Below, in pieces: positions 46,042 through 56,838 of a DNA stretch of 64,000 nucleotides (within the stretch, counting starts at the first letter, position 1; each line of letters opens with the position of its first letter). Where the stretch lies: the NCBI RefSeq assembly GCF_009834805.1, contig NZ_WVHO01000010.1, positions 397,109 through 461,108 of the forward strand, written 5' to 3'. The notes beneath the pieces are model-generated. The model saw only the letters and a program-made list of their open reading frames with translations, was not told where the DNA came from and ran no database searches. Origin of the DNA: Saccharibacter sp. 17.LH.SD. GTDB taxonomy: Bacteria > Pseudomonadota > Alphaproteobacteria > Acetobacterales > Acetobacteraceae. Position numbers and translations under genes: made by a program.

Positions 46042-46361
46042 GCCTTAGAGAATAAACGACGCCATAACCATAATCCGGCCAATTGCACACTCAGGGCTAG
46101 AGCAAAACAAAAGATTACAATTGCGCTTAACATAAGTTGTTCACGCCCTAAAGCGCCATTGACATGGAAAAGATCATAAAGACGTTGCCATGGAGCCGTC
46201 CCTGCTACCCACTGCACAGCATGCGATATGGGAGGGCAAAAACGTACAAATACCATGAACACTATTGTAAGCCCTACCAAGCACGCTGTACGCCCTAAAG
46301 TCGACAGAACTGTTACCTCTTTGGCCGCCACGTGCACTCTTCTTTTATCTGTTTGTGCCAT
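46035..46361 (-). CDS. small membrane protein, unknown
   Basis: The 108-residue protein has two clear membrane segments (LVGLTIVFMVFVRF and AIVIFCFALALSVQLAGLWLW) separated by a polar stretch of about 45 residues containing PWQRLYDLF. GAGAG lies before the ATG. No family recognised. Confidence 0.5.
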   Translation of the reverse strand: MAQTDKRRVHVAAKEVTVLSTLGRTACLVGLTIVFMVFVRFCPPISHAVQWVAGTAPWQRLYDLFHVNGALGREQLMLSAIVIFCFALALSVQLAGLWLWRRLFSKAQ

Positions 46362-46457
46362 TCTTATCTCTCAATCTGTGATTAAGCATGGACCATACTG
46401 GGGGATAGGCCCCATATAAAAGTAAAAGACCTGTCAGATTACAAAATAAGGTTTCTC

Positions 46458-47012
46458 ATGCGTTCTTTACGACTTCTTGCCCTTGCCGCCACAACGCTTT
46501 TTCTTGCTCCAAACGCGCATGCCTCTTCTACTCCGGCAACATCCCCTTACAGCTCGCCAACCCCTGCGCCGCATCTTCAAGAAACATCATCGCCTCCTGT
46601 GAACGCTCCCTACCCTGATGCAGGCTTGGCCCCCGTCCAAGTGAAAGAAGCCTTCATAACGGCCGCAAAAACACATAGACGCGTCCTTCTTGATTTTGGC
46701 GGGAATTGGTGCCCTGATTGCCGTATGCTCGCAGGCGTTTTCTCTCTTCCTGATGCAGCATCCTGGTTGGAACAAAATTTTGTTATTGTTCCTATTAATG
46801 TCGAGCGTTTTAACAAAAATATGGGCATTGCCGCTCAGTATGGCGTGACCATTAAGGCCGTGCCAACGGTACTTATCCTGACACCTGAAGGGAACTTGTT
46901 AAACGGCAACGATGCCGCCGCCCTAGGGAATGCACGCCGCATGTCCCCACAAGCGACCATCGATCTTCTAGCAAAATGGAATGACCGTAGCGTCTCTTCC
47001 TCGCAGCCATAA
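46458..47012 (+). CDS. exported thioredoxin-fold protein (WCPDC)
   Basis: The 184-residue protein has a signal peptide (LLALAATTLFLAPNAHA) and a proline/serine-rich linker. A thioredoxin-like domain from about residue 65 has active site GGNWCPDCRM and the cis-Pro loop in IKAVPTVLIL. Such periplasmic proteins reduce or isomerise disulfides. The WCPDC motif is like that of thioredoxin_7/DsbD-gamma types. It stands alone; AAGG precedes the ATG. Confidence 0.8.
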   Translation: MRSLRLLALAATTLFLAPNAHASSTPATSPYSSPTPAPHLQETSSPPVNAPYPDAGLAPVQVKEAFITAAKTHRRVLLDFGGNWCPDCRMLAGVFSLPDAASWLEQNFVIVPINVERFNKNMGIAAQYGVTIKAVPTVLILTPEGNLLNGNDAAALGNARRMSPQATIDLLAKWNDRSVSSSQP

Positions 47013-47020
47013 TCCAGTCT

Positions 47021-48226
47021 TTAAGGATGGATCGCTTGCACAAACCGTTTTAGTCGTGTGCAAGCTTCCATCAACTGCTCATCAGAAGCGGCAAAAGATA
47101 AACGCAAATGTGGCCCATACCCAAAGGCTGATCCTGGGACTGTTGCTAAATGCTCTTCTTCGAGAAGCGCTTCAGCAAAAGCAACATCGTTATTCAGGAG
47201 CCGTCCACCACCGGATTTTTTGCCTATCAAGGCCTGCAATCCTGGATACGCGTAAAAGGCACCTTGCGGCATGGCACAGGTCAATCCAGGAATATCACGT
47301 AATACTTGGACAACCTTGTTACGACGACGCTCATAGGTTTGGCGCATCGTCTCAACGCCCTCCATACCCCCGCGTAACACTGAGGCTGCCCCACCTTGAG
47401 CTAAAGTACAAATGCCTGATGTTGCATTCCCCTGAACCTTCACCATCGCCTTAATCAATGCGTCTGGTCCACATGCAAAACCAACGCGCCACCCCGTCAT
47501 AGCATAAGCTTTGCTCACACCATTCACAATAAGAAGGCGATCTGCAAGATCAGGTGCTACTTGCCGTAAAGAAAGATGCTTGCGCCCATCAAAGGTAAGA
47601 TGTTCATAGATTTCATCGCACATAATCAAAACATGCGGCGCGTCACGCACTATACGCGCCAAAGCTTCTAGATCATCACGCTCTAAAATCGCACCCGTTG
47701 GATTGTTCGGGAAATTCAACACCAGCCAACGCGTCTTCGGGGTAATCGCTTGACGTATAGCCTCTGGGTCAGGACGGAACCCATTTTCTTCACGACATTG
47801 TACTTCTACCGGCCGTGCACCAAACATCTTGGCAATAAGCGGATAGCTCACCCAATAAGGAGCGGGAACGATAACCTCGTCCCCTTCTTCCAAAGACGCC
47901 ATAAAGGCATTGAAGATGACCTGTTTACCGCCATTAGCCACCATCAAACTTGATAAAGGAACATCCAGCTCATTATCGCGCTTAAATTTATACGCAATGG
48001 CTTCCAATAGTTCCTTTTGACCGACGATCGGCGGATAGCCTGTCCTTCCTTCCGCAACTTCTGCTTCTGCCCCAAGCAAGGCTTCCTTGGGAGACGGAAA
48101 ATCAGGTTGCCCTAGAGCGAGCGATAAAACGGGCTTCCCTTCCGCCGCTAGAGCGCGCGCCCTCGTTGCCATGGCAATCGTTGCAGGCGCCGGCAGAGAA
48201 GCCAGCCGCGAGGCCGGACGAAACAT
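47021..48226 (-). CDS. class I aminotransferase (aspartate-type)
   Basis: The 401-residue PLP-dependent enzyme has the usual marks: the Lys that binds PLP in NGVSKAYAMTGWR (near residue 235), NFPNNPTGA, and the substrate arginine in HLRLSFAAS. It is 1 bp after the stop of a paralogous aminotransferase and clearly related to it along its full length. Specificity cannot be fixed; aspartate/prephenate-type is most likely. Probably the last gene of the ffh-leu run. Confidence 0.85.
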   Translation of the reverse strand: MFRPASRLASLPAPATIAMATRARALAAEGKPVLSLALGQPDFPSPKEALLGAEAEVAEGRTGYPPIVGQKELLEAIAYKFKRDNELDVPLSSLMVANGGKQVIFNAFMASLEEGDEVIVPAPYWVSYPLIAKMFGARPVEVQCREENGFRPDPEAIRQAITPKTRWLVLNFPNNPTGAILERDDLEALARIVRDAPHVLIMCDEIYEHLTFDGRKHLSLRQVAPDLADRLLIVNGVSKAYAMTGWRVGFACGPDALIKAMVKVQGNATSGICTLAQGGAASVLRGGMEGVETMRQTYERRRNKVVQVLRDIPGLTCAMPQGAFYAYPGLQALIGKKSGGGRLLNNDVAFAEALLEEEHLATVPGSAFGYGPHLRLSFAASDEQLMEACTRLKRFVQAIHP

Positions 48227-48227
48227 C

Positions 48228-49430
48228 TTATTCTATTCCTTCACAGAAATGACGGATCCTGGCACAGGCCTCCTTCAAAAGTTCTGTGCTGGTCGCGTAG
48301 GATACGCGGAAATACCCTGGCATAAGAAAAGCTGCTCCATGCACAGCAGCAACGCCCGTCTCCTCCAGAAGCGCAGCCACGAAGGCCTCATCATCAACTA
48401 AATCTGTGCCCTGAGCAGAGCGTTTTCCGAGGAGTTTTTTCACAGAAACAAAGACGTAAAAAGCACCTTCTGGGCGACGGCACTCAAGCCCTGCTACAGA
48501 AGAGAGTTGATCAACGACCAAATCGCGCCTCTCTTGGTAGACAGAAACCATCTCCGCAATACATTCTTGTGATCCTGAAATGGCGGCCAAGGCCGCCGCT
48601 TGTGCGATTGAGCACGGATTGCTTGTACTTTGTCCCTGCAACTTGATCAGCTGACGCGTCAACTCCACAGGGGCCGCAGAAAAACCAATCCGCCAACCTG
48701 TCATCGCATAGGCTTTACTAACACCATTCATCGTGACAGTGCGATCCCGCAGCCGCGGCTCAACCTGAACCAACGTGTGCGAGACACGTCCGTCATAGAC
48801 CAGCTTTGCGTAAATATCGTCCGTCAAAACCCATATATGCGGGTGCTCTAGCAACACATCAGCTAGAGCTTTAAGCTCATCACGCGAATAAGCAGCACCC
48901 GTAGGGTTACACGGTGAGTTAATTACCACCCAACGCGTGCGCGGGGTTATGGCTGCCTTCAGTTGCGACGCCGTCAAACGAAACCCATCTTCCTCTAACG
49001 TTGAGACCACAATAGGTGTCCCATCCGCCAGGCGCACAATGTCAGGGTACGAAACCCAGGCCGGAGCTGGAATAATAACCTCATCCCCAGCATTGAGTGT
49101 TGCCGTCATGACGTTATAAATGACCTGCTTACCACCCGTCGAAACGCATATCTCTTCAGCACGATAATCAAGATCAAAATCTCGATTCAACCATTCCGCA
49201 ACGGCCTGACGTAAAGGCGCTGTCCCGGCAACATCCGTATATTTCGTCTCACCGCGTGCAATCGCCTCAATAGCGGCTTGCTTGACAAAATCTGGCGTAT
49301 CAAAATCCGGCTCTCCAGCAGAAAGACTGATAATATCCCGCCCTTCTGCTTTTAAAGCGCGAGCCTTCTGGGTGATAGCGATTGTCTGGCTGGGCAGAAT
49401 ACGCCCCATCCGCTCCGCAATAATAGACAT
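48228..49430 (-). CDS. aspartate aminotransferase
   Basis: The 400-residue protein starts at ATG 49430 (GGAGAAAG upstream). It is the AatA/AspC-type enzyme of alphaproteobacteria, with SLSAGEPDFDTPDFV near the start, NSPCNPTGAAYS, NGVSKAYAMTGWRIGF with the PLP lysine, and FRVSYATS with the substrate Arg. It moves an amino group between aspartate and 2-oxoglutarate. It lies 52 bp after leuB and directly before its paralogue. Confidence 0.88.
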   Translation of the reverse strand: MSIIAERMGRILPSQTIAITQKARALKAEGRDIISLSAGEPDFDTPDFVKQAAIEAIARGETKYTDVAGTAPLRQAVAEWLNRDFDLDYRAEEICVSTGGKQVIYNVMTATLNAGDEVIIPAPAWVSYPDIVRLADGTPIVVSTLEEDGFRLTASQLKAAITPRTRWVVINSPCNPTGAAYSRDELKALADVLLEHPHIWVLTDDIYAKLVYDGRVSHTLVQVEPRLRDRTVTMNGVSKAYAMTGWRIGFSAAPVELTRQLIKLQGQSTSNPCSIAQAAALAAISGSQECIAEMVSVYQERRDLVVDQLSSVAGLECRRPEGAFYVFVSVKKLLGKRSAQGTDLVDDEAFVAALLEETGVAAVHGAAFLMPGYFRVSYATSTELLKEACARIRHFCEGIE

Positions 49431-49482
49431 ATCATCTTTCTCCATAGGCTCGCATATAGTTCGAAAAAGAAGAGACCTTCCC

Positions 49483-50592
49483 TTAAGAGAGCACGTCCAT
49501 TTCTTTCAGAACAGCCTCACCCATTTGCTCAGTTCCGATGGATGTTTCGCCCTTCGCTGCAATATCCGCTGTCCGCAATCCACGGGCCAGAACTTGAGCA
49601 ACGGCCTTTTCAATCAGAGCCGCCTCTTCCGCACGGTTGAGCGAATAACGCAACATCATGGCAAGCGAGAGAATTTGCGCTAAGGGATTAGCAATCCCTT
49701 TTCCAGCAATGTCCGGCGCACTTCCATGAATCGGCTCATACAAAGCCGCGCGCTTACCATTACTGCCAACAGCGCCTAACGTTGCTGACGGCAACATCCC
49801 CAAGGAACCCGTCAACATTGATGCGAGATCAGAGAGCAGATCCCCAAAAAGGTTACCCGTTACGAGCACATCAAACTGGCATGGATCACGCACCAACTGC
49901 ATGGCGCAATTATCTGCCAGCATATGCGTCAGCTCTACATCAGGGTAATCTCTTTTCTGTAGATCGGTAACGACTTCACGCCACAGCAACCCACTCTCCA
50001 TCACGTTGCCCTTCTCGACAGAGCAAACGCGACCATCGCGTACGCGCGCTAAGTCAAAAGCAACACGGGCCACACGCTCAATTTCAGCCGTTGTATAAAC
50101 TTCTGTATTGATCCCGCGACGTGATCCATCGGGGAGTGTTTCAATCCCGCGCGGCTCGCCGAAATAGATACCCCCGACTGTTTCGCGCACGATCATGAGA
50201 TCCAACCCGCGCACAACATCGGGCTTTAACGCTGAAGCTGACAAAAGCGCCTCAAACAAATGAGCCGGACGCAAATTAGCGTATAATCCAAGCTCCTTCC
50301 GTAGGCGCAAAATCGCGACTTCAGGGCGCTTATCGAAAGGCTCATTTTTCCATGCTGGATCACCAACAGAGCCGAACAACACGGCATCTGATTGCCGAGC
50401 TTGAGCAATAACCTCATCCCGAATAGGCGTATCATAGCGCGCAAGTGACGCCCCACCCACCAAATCTTCGGAAAGCTCTAAGGCCAAGCCACGCTTGTCA
50501 CGCAGCCAATGCAACACCTTAACGGCCTGCCCCATAATTTCTGGACCAATTCCATCACCGGGCAGAAGAAGAATTTTATAAGGTGTTGTCAT
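49483..50592 (-). CDS. leuB: 3-isopropylmalate dehydrogenase
   Basis: The 369-residue enzyme carries out the third step of leucine synthesis. It has [14 protein letters not shown] at the start, [13 protein letters not shown] (substrate and NAD site), and the C-terminal [21 protein letters not shown] 50592 is chosen from the GGGGAAAT upstream; it lies 2 bp after leuD. Length is normal. Confidence 0.95.
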   Translation of the reverse strand: MTTPYKILLLPGDGIGPEIMGQAVKVLHWLRDKRGLALELSEDLVGGASLARYDTPIRDEVIAQARQSDAVLFGSVGDPAWKNEPFDKRPEVAILRLRKELGLYANLRPAHLFEALLSASALKPDVVRGLDLMIVRETVGGIYFGEPRGIETLPDGSRRGINTEVYTTAEIERVARVAFDLARVRDGRVCSVEKGNVMESGLLWREVVTDLQKRDYPDVELTHMLADNCAMQLVRDPCQFDVLVTGNLFGDLLSDLASMLTGSLGMLPSATLGAVGSNGKRAALYEPIHGSAPDIAGKGIANPLAQILSLAMMLRYSLNRAEEAALIEKAVAQVLARGLRTADIAAKGETSIGTEQMGEAVLKEMDVLS

Positions 50593-50594
50593 GT

Positions 50595-51212
50595 TTAATT
50601 TCCCCGCGTTGATGGAATCCAAGCACGCGCAGCACGCGCTTCAAACTGCTCAATAGCCTGCTTTTCCAGAAGGGTTTGCGCGATATCATCAAGCCCTTCC
50701 AATAATTTTTCACGACGGAAAGGATCCACCTCAAAAGGAATAACCTCGCCATCTGGACGAATAACCTGCTTTGCTTGCAGATCAACCGTTAGGCGAGCAT
50801 TCTCACCCTGACGCGCATCGTCCATCAAAGCTTCACACACGTTACGTGGCAATGCGATGGGAAGAATTCCGTTTTTGAAACAGTTACTATGGAAAATATC
50901 GGCAAAGCTTGGTGCGATCACACACCGAATACCAAAATCCAACAAGGCCCAAGGTGCATGTTCACGCGATGAGCCACAGCCCAGATTATCGAGCGTAATG
51001 AGAATACCGGCATGACGATAAGCTGGCTTATTCAATACAAAATCTGGTCGCTCATTTCCGCTCTCATCATAACGCTGATCTGCGAATAGATGCTTACCCA
51101 ACCCAGTCCGTTGAATTGTCTTCAAAAAACGAGCGGGAATAATTTGGTCTGTATCAATATTTTCTTGAGGAAGCGGCGCTGCAACCGTTGTCAAACGCGT
51201 AAACTTGTCCAT
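50595..51212 (-). CDS. leuD: 3-isopropylmalate dehydratase small subunit
   Basis: The 205-residue subunit has the opening [24 protein letters not shown] and the swivel-domain motif [13 protein letters not shown]. Its start overlaps the leuC stop (TAATG), so both subunits are made together. Confidence 0.95.
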   Translation of the reverse strand: MDKFTRLTTVAAPLPQENIDTDQIIPARFLKTIQRTGLGKHLFADQRYDESGNERPDFVLNKPAYRHAGILITLDNLGCGSSREHAPWALLDFGIRCVIAPSFADIFHSNCFKNGILPIALPRNVCEALMDDARQGENARLTVDLQAKQVIRPDGEVIPFEVDPFRREKLLEGLDDIAQTLLEKQAIEQFEARAARAWIPSTRGN

Positions 51213-52639
51213 TACACCGCTCCTTTTACCAAATCACGTACATCACATAACGTTCCTGTGACAGCCGCAGCCGCCGCCATGGAGGGAGAACATAAATGCG
51301 TACGCCCAGATGGCCCCTGTCGTCCTTCAAAATTACGATTTGAGGTTGATGCGCAGCGCTGACCAGGCGTTAAGCGATCAGGATTCATCCCCAAACACAT
51401 GGAACAACCCGCTTCACGCCACTCAAACCCGGCATCCCGAAAGATTTTATCCAACCCTTCTTTTTCCGCTTCGTGCCGAACCCACCCAGAGCCTGGCACA
51501 ACCATAGCACGCACGGAAAGTGCTACTTTATGGCCCTCAATCACGGAAGCCGCAGCGCGCAAATCTTCAATGCGGCTATTGGTACAAGAGCCAATGAACA
51601 CAACGTCAACGGGCGTCCCAGCCACTTTCTGGCCTGCTTCCAGCCCCATATAAGCTAATGTACGACGGATACGCTCTGCACGCGCAGGATCTGTTTCATC
51701 TTCTGGACTAGGAACAACGCCATCAATGGGTAAAACGTCTTCCGGACTGGTTCCCCATGTAATAGAGGGCTTAATATCAGCAGCATCTAAGACGACTTCT
51801 TTATCGAAAACAGCCCCATCATCAGAATGCAGACTTTGCCAATACGCCACTGCCTGCTCAAACGCTTCACCTTTAGGCGCAAAAGGGCGCCCTTTCACAT
51901 ACGCGAATGTCGTTGCATCCGGCGCCACCATGCCGGCTCGAGCTCCAGCTTCTATAGACATATTACAAAGGGTCATACGACCAGCCATATCGAGAGAACG
52001 AATGGCAGAACCCGCATATTCAATAACATGTCCTGTGCCACCGGCCGTACCAATACGCCCAATAATCGCGAGCATAATGTCTTTCGCGGTAACGCCTAGC
52101 CCAACCTCGCCCTCGACACGAACACGCATATTCTTAGCACGTTTCTGCAACAAGGTTTGTGTTGCCAACACATGCTCAACTTCTGATGTGCCAATACCAA
52201 ATGCTAAAGAACCAAGAGCCCCATGGGTAGATGTATGGCTATCACCACATACAATCGTCATCCCAGGCAGTGAAATCCCTTGCTCTGGCCCGACGACATG
52301 CACAATACCCTGCGAACGTGACCGTAAGGGAAAATAAGGGACCCCAAATTCCTTCACATTACGCTCTAATGTCTCAATTTGTAGGCGACTTTGCGGGTCC
52401 TCTACAGGCTGAGAGCGATCAGACGTCGGAACATTGTGATCAGCCACCGCAATTGTGGCATCAGGGCGCCTTACAGGACGCCCCGCCGCCCGCAAACCTT
52501 CAAAAGCCTGCGGGCTTGTCACCTCATGAAGGAGGTGACGGTCAATATAGAGGAGGCACGTCCCGTCTTCGAGTGTGTTGATCACATGAGTGTCCCAGAT
52601 TTTGTCATATAACGTTCTGGGAGAAGACGGGTTCTGCAT
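51212..52639 (-). CDS. leuC: 3-isopropylmalate dehydratase large subunit
   Basis: The 475-residue aconitase-family protein holds the 4Fe-4S cluster. The cluster cysteines are in [14 protein letters not shown] and [11 protein letters not shown]. Further family marks are [14 protein letters not shown] and the opening [13 protein letters not shown]. It starts 21 bp after rplS on the same strand, so the leucine genes appear attached to the ribosomal/translation run. Confidence 0.95.
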   Translation of the reverse strand: MQNPSSPRTLYDKIWDTHVINTLEDGTCLLYIDRHLLHEVTSPQAFEGLRAAGRPVRRPDATIAVADHNVPTSDRSQPVEDPQSRLQIETLERNVKEFGVPYFPLRSRSQGIVHVVGPEQGISLPGMTIVCGDSHTSTHGALGSLAFGIGTSEVEHVLATQTLLQKRAKNMRVRVEGEVGLGVTAKDIMLAIIGRIGTAGGTGHVIEYAGSAIRSLDMAGRMTLCNMSIEAGARAGMVAPDATTFAYVKGRPFAPKGEAFEQAVAYWQSLHSDDGAVFDKEVVLDAADIKPSITWGTSPEDVLPIDGVVPSPEDETDPARAERIRRTLAYMGLEAGQKVAGTPVDVVFIGSCTNSRIEDLRAAASVIEGHKVALSVRAMVVPGSGWVRHEAEKEGLDKIFRDAGFEWREAGCSMCLGMNPDRLTPGQRCASTSNRNFEGRQGPSGRTHLCSPSMAAAAAVTGTLCDVRDLVKGAV

Positions 52640-52660
52640 TTCTATATTCCCCTAAATTAA

Positions 52661-53050
52661 TTAAGACGCAGCCTTGCTGCCTTTCGTCAAATCACGTGGA
52701 CGTTCAGCAATACGTGCTGACTTACCAGAACGCCCGCGCAAGTAGTACAACTTCGCACGACGCACCTTACCACGACGCACGACATTAATCTCAGCAATCG
52801 CTGGTGAGAAGAGCGGGAAAATACGCTCCACACCTTCACCATTGGAAATTTTACGCACGGTGAAGCTGCTGCCAAGACCACGGCTCGAACGTGCGATCAC
52901 CACACCTTCGAAAACCTGAACACGCTCACGTGTTCCTTCAACAACGCGCACACCAACGCGAAGTGTATCGCCCGGAGCAAATTCTGGCACATTACGAAGA
53001 GCGGAAAGACGCTCCATCTCACGCGCTTCATACTGCTGAATGATGTTCAT
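52661..53050 (-). CDS. rplS: 50S ribosomal protein L19
   Basis: The 129-residue protein starts at [15 protein letters not shown] (ATG 53050; an ATG 6 bp earlier is possible). Family marks [16 protein letters not shown] and [23 protein letters not shown] are present. It is at the end of the rpsP-rimM-trmD group. Confidence 0.95.
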   Translation of the reverse strand: MNIIQQYEAREMERLSALRNVPEFAPGDTLRVGVRVVEGTRERVQVFEGVVIARSSRGLGSSFTVRKISNGEGVERIFPLFSPAIAEINVVRRGKVRRAKLYYLRGRSGKSARIAERPRDLTKGSKAAS

Positions 53051-53077
53051 GACCAAACTCCAAAAAAAACAACAACA

Positions 53078-53773
53078 TTATGACTGCTGCTCATGCCGTG
53101 CCCAAAGATCTGGGCGTCGTGCACGTGTTACAGCAATGGATTCCTCATGTCGCCAACGGGCGATATCCTTGTGGTTGCCAGAAAGAAGCACAGGCGGCAC
53201 TTCACGTCCTTCCCACTCTGATGGACGCGTATAATGGGGATATTCCAGCAAGCCATCTGAAAAGCTTTCCTCTTCCCCACTATGTGCAGACCCCATCACA
53301 CCCGGAAGAAGCCGCACACACCCATCAAGTAAGGCTAACGCTGGGATTTCGCCTCCTGACAAAACGAAATCACCCATACAATACTGCTCAACCCCGTGTT
53401 TTTCTAACACGCGCTCATCGACACCTTCAAAACGCCCACACAAAAGAACAACGCCACTCCCTTGTGTAAAACGCTTAATATCCTTTTGTGATAACCGAAC
53501 CCCGCGAGGTGTTGGGTAAATGATCGGACAATCCCCTTCTCCCTTCACATCCTCTAAGGCTTGGTCCAACACGTCTGGACGCATCACCATTCCAGCCCCC
53601 CCCCCAAAGGGTGTGTCATCCAAAGCACGATGACGCCCACGCCCATAAAGACGTAAATCATGCGCTTTGTAAGACCACAGACCTGCTTCCAAGGCACGCC
53701 CAGCGAGGGAATACCCCAATGGACCTGGAAACATCTCTGGAAAGAGAGTCAGAATATCGGCCTGCCATGTCAT
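53078..53773 (-). CDS. trmD: tRNA (guanine-37-N1) methyltransferase
   Basis: The 231-residue SPOUT-fold enzyme methylates G37 of tRNAs to prevent frameshifting. It has the opening [42 protein letters not shown], and the knot segment [17 protein letters not shown]. Its start overlaps the rimM stop by 4 bp. Confidence 0.96.
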   Translation of the reverse strand: MTWQADILTLFPEMFPGPLGYSLAGRALEAGLWSYKAHDLRLYGRGRHRALDDTPFGGGAGMVMRPDVLDQALEDVKGEGDCPIIYPTPRGVRLSQKDIKRFTQGSGVVLLCGRFEGVDERVLEKHGVEQYCMGDFVLSGGEIPALALLDGCVRLLPGVMGSAHSGEEESFSDGLLEYPHYTRPSEWEGREVPPVLLSGNHKDIARWRHEESIAVTRARRPDLWARHEQQS

Positions 53774-54312
53774 GAGCGTACGCTCACATCCCCAGAGAGA
53801 TCTCCCTCAACCTCAATCGCTTCTGGCAACTCCACCACTAAACGACGCGCCTGCCAATCCAGTTCTGGCACGCAAGCACGCGTAAAGGGCACAAGTTGCC
53901 CCTGATCAAACTCTAAACTTGTGCCGGCACCATAATCATGGACCTTCACAACACGCCCAAGTGTCTCGCCTGAACGAAGAACCCCTTCCATATTGAGCAA
54001 ATCAATGTGGTAAAATTCTTCCTCTTCCGTTTCCGGCAGAGCATCACGCGCAACATAAAGACGGCGATTGACCAATTTTTCAGCTTCTGTACGGTCTGCT
54101 AAAGGACGGCCTTTAACATCTTTGAGAACTGCAATCCCTGGGGCTATCCAACACACCTGCCATGCTTCGCCATGATCATCATACAACGCACCGAGCGCTT
54201 CCACTATATCCGCAGTCTCTGTAGCCGGATAAAGGCGCACAAGACCACGCACACCATGTGGCTTCCCAATGGTTGCAATCAGCACATCATGTTCTGAAGA
54301 ACGGCGTGTCAA
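53770..54312 (-). CDS. rimM: ribosome maturation factor RimM
   Basis: The 180-residue 30S assembly factor has the opening [18 protein letters not shown] and the PRC-barrel region [11 protein letters not shown] with [11 protein letters not shown]. It overlaps trmD (ATGA) and follows rpsP after 33 bp. Confidence 0.93.
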   Translation of the reverse strand: MTRRSSEHDVLIATIGKPHGVRGLVRLYPATETADIVEALGALYDDHGEAWQVCWIAPGIAVLKDVKGRPLADRTEAEKLVNRRLYVARDALPETEEEEFYHIDLLNMEGVLRSGETLGRVVKVHDYGAGTSLEFDQGQLVPFTRACVPELDWQARRLVVELPEAIEVEGDLSGDVSVRS

Positions 54313-54345
54313 AGAATAATCTCCCGTTAAACGCTCACTCTAAAA

Positions 54346-54690
54346 TTAGGCTGAAGCGTCAGCTGCCGCAGCTGCAGCGCGCTCTTGAGCCTTCTTCTTA
54401 GGAGCTGACTTCTTAGGCTGATCACGATAAGCAGGCTTTGGAGCCAATCCAGCATTCCCCAAAAAGCGAGCAACACGATCTGTTGCCGTCGCACCATTGG
54501 ACAACCAGTGCTTGATACGCTCGTCATTCAAACGAATACGATCAGCGTGATCGGATGGCAGCATCGGGTTATAAGCACCAACCTTCTCGACAAAACGGCC
54601 ATCACGTGGGCTACGGCTATCAGCAATCACGATATGGTAATAAGGACGCTTTTTAGCACCGGCACGCGATAGACGAATTTTCAAGCTCAT
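54346..54690 (-). CDS. rpsP: 30S ribosomal protein S16
   Basis: The 114-residue protein has the typical start [20 protein letters not shown] and [20 protein letters not shown]. The C-terminal ~25 residues form an Ala/Lys-rich tail ([20 protein letters not shown]), longer than in the E. coli protein but common in alphaproteobacteria. Confidence 0.95.
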   Translation of the reverse strand: MSLKIRLSRAGAKKRPYYHIVIADSRSPRDGRFVEKVGAYNPMLPSDHADRIRLNDERIKHWLSNGATATDRVARFLGNAGLAPKPAYRDQPKKSAPKKKAQERAAAAAADASA

Positions 54691-54750
54691 AAAAACTCCT
54701 ACTCATTACTTAGAGATGTTGAAACAAAAAACAATCGGCCAAGAAGATCC

Positions 54751-56169
54751 TCAACCAAAAGGCGGGCGCCCACCTGGGCCTCCCATCCCCTTAAACATAT
54801 CGCCTAGGCCCCCAGCGCCCCCAATACCCCGCATCATGCTTGGTAGATCCATCTTGCTGAGACGTTTCATCATGGTGGACATGTCATCAAACTGCTTAAG
54901 CAGCCGATTGACTTCTGGTACGGTCGTTCCTGATCCAGCGGCAATACGCTTCTTACGAGAGGCTTTAATAATCCCCGGCGTACGACGCTCTTGCTCTGTC
55001 ATGGAAGAAATAATGACTTTATGACGATTAAAGATAGACGTATCTAAATCTTTCCCCGCCAATTTCTCCTTTATCTTCCCCATACCTGGAAGCATTCCCA
55101 GGATGCCAGAAATAGACCCAAGGCGATTGATTTGATTGATCTGTGACACATAGTCATTCAGATCAAACTTCCCGGCGAGCATCTTCTTAGCAACACGCTC
55201 ACCTTCTTCCTCATCAAGCTGCTCAGAGGCTTTTTCTACCAGTCCAGCAATATCGCCCAGACCGAGAATCCGCCCTGCAACACGCTCAGGATGAAACTCT
55301 TCTAAGGCGGACACCTTTTCACCTGACCCGGTGAATTTAATCGGCGCGCCTGTTACCGCCCTCATGGATAGCGCTGCACCCCCGCGGGCGTCACCATCCA
55401 TACGGCTCATCACAACACCTGTGATGCCGACCTGATCTTTAAAAGCTTGTGCTGTATTCACAGCATCTTGCCCGGTCATCGCATCAACGACCAACAGCGT
55501 TTCCGCAGGTGTTGTTGCATCTCTAATCTGACGAACCTCTTCCATGAGCGGCTCATCAATCGCCAGCCGACCTGCCGTATCAAGGATAACTACGTCATAT
55601 CCCTCACGGCGCCCCGTCTCCATAGCGCGACGTGCAATCTCAACAGGCTGCTGCCCCTCAACGATCGGCAATGATACAACGAGCCCTCCAGTCCGCGCAC
55701 CCACCTGTTCGGCCAGCTGCTGCAACTGCAACTGTGCCGCTGGACGCTGAACATCAAGGCTCGCAAGGAGCACTTTTTTGCGCTCACGCTCCGCCAACCG
55801 TAGACCAAGCTTCCCAGCCGTGGTTGTTTTCCCTGCCCCCTGCAGACCCACCATAAGAAATGGGATGGGCGCAGGAACAGATAAATTAAGTGGAACAGCC
55901 CCCGCACCACCAAGTGCATCAATAAGAGAATCGTTAACAATCTTCGCAACAGCTTGTCCAGGCGACACACCGTCGAGAACATTCTCCCCGACCGCACGTT
56001 CCTTAACGTTGTTAACGAAGCTGCGCACCACAGGCAAAGCCACGTCCGCTTCCAGCATAGCCAGCCGGACTTCACGCATGGCCTCAGATACGTCGCCTTC
56101 GGAAAGTTTTCCTCCGCGGGAAAGACCTTCGAAGACTTTTGACATTCTACCGGACAGCTGGTCGAACAC
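54751..56169 (-). CDS. ffh: signal recognition particle protein
   Basis: The 472-residue GTPase targets nascent membrane proteins. The N domain is followed by the G domain with GLQGAGKTTTAGKLG, DTAGRLAID and SRMDGDARGGAAL, and then the methionine-rich M domain ending in GGAGGLGDMFKGMGGPGG. First gene of the minus-strand run; the promoter should lie in 56170-56380. Confidence 0.95.
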   Translation of the reverse strand: MFDQLSGRMSKVFEGLSRGGKLSEGDVSEAMREVRLAMLEADVALPVVRSFVNNVKERAVGENVLDGVSPGQAVAKIVNDSLIDALGGAGAVPLNLSVPAPIPFLMVGLQGAGKTTTAGKLGLRLAERERKKVLLASLDVQRPAAQLQLQQLAEQVGARTGGLVVSLPIVEGQQPVEIARRAMETGRREGYDVVILDTAGRLAIDEPLMEEVRQIRDATTPAETLLVVDAMTGQDAVNTAQAFKDQVGITGVVMSRMDGDARGGAALSMRAVTGAPIKFTGSGEKVSALEEFHPERVAGRILGLGDIAGLVEKASEQLDEEEGERVAKKMLAGKFDLNDYVSQINQINRLGSISGILGMLPGMGKIKEKLAGKDLDTSIFNRHKVIISSMTEQERRTPGIIKASRKKRIAAGSGTTVPEVNRLLKQFDDMSTMMKRLSKMDLPSMMRGIGGAGGLGDMFKGMGGPGGRPPFG

Positions 56170-56380
56170 GTGACACCCTTAATTCCATGACAAACGCGCC
56201 ACTGCGCGAACCCTCGCGGAGTGACGTGTCCGTAAACCTTTCTCTCGCTTTAGTAGCACATCCTTTTTCAGTCAAGCATTCTATATGGCTTGACGTGTGC
56301 GTCATTTTAGGGTTTATGCATCACCACGTTGTCATGAGCTCTCGAAATAAACGCTCTACAACGTAACAATTGAATAAGAC

Positions 56381-56470
56381 GGATGGGTGTCCGAGTGGTT
56401 TAAGGAACTGGTCTTGAAAACCAGCGTGCGGGAGACCGTACCGTGGGTTCGAATCCCACCCCATCCGCCA
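56381..56470 (+). tRNA. tRNA-Ser(TGA)
   Basis: A 90-nt tRNA with long variable arm: acceptor GGATGGG/CCCATCC, anticodon stem CTGGT/ACCAG with loop CTTGAAA (TGA), T-loop TTCGAAT, encoded CCA. Confidence 0.95.
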
Positions 56471-56838
56471 CAATCAATCATTACATACCTTCAGATTGCA
56501 AAACGGCAGAAAACGGCTGTTTTTGATTTGAAGCCCCCAACTTCCCATTTAAACTATTATACCCCGTAAAAATGGGGGCCTTTTTGAGGGCTAGTTATGG
56601 GGTGGAGCCTTATCATAAAATACGCAGAACGCTTGCTATGCCCAATTACCCTGTAAGGGCATATCCGCTATCGTAATCCGCCTTCGGACCGTTACAGCCG
56701 CAACAGGCTTGCCCCCGCCATATCCATTTGCACACCAGACGCATAAACTGATTGTTTCTTATCGTTTATATAAAGTTTGATGTCTTCTCATACAAAAGAA
56801 AGATAATACTGATAGATCGCTTATAATATTAAGAGTCT
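56471..56838. other. gap after tRNA-Ser with possible remnant
   Basis: The 368-bp gap contains a C/G-rich near-hairpin around 56533-56585 (GCCCCCA and TGGGGGC) followed by TTTTT, which may be the tRNA terminator. On the minus strand at about 56750-56640 there is a short protein-like 3' fragment (including NGYGGGKPVAAVTVRRR and ending GNWA before a stop) with no start. It may be a relic of an older insertion next to the tRNA. Confidence 0.35.
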
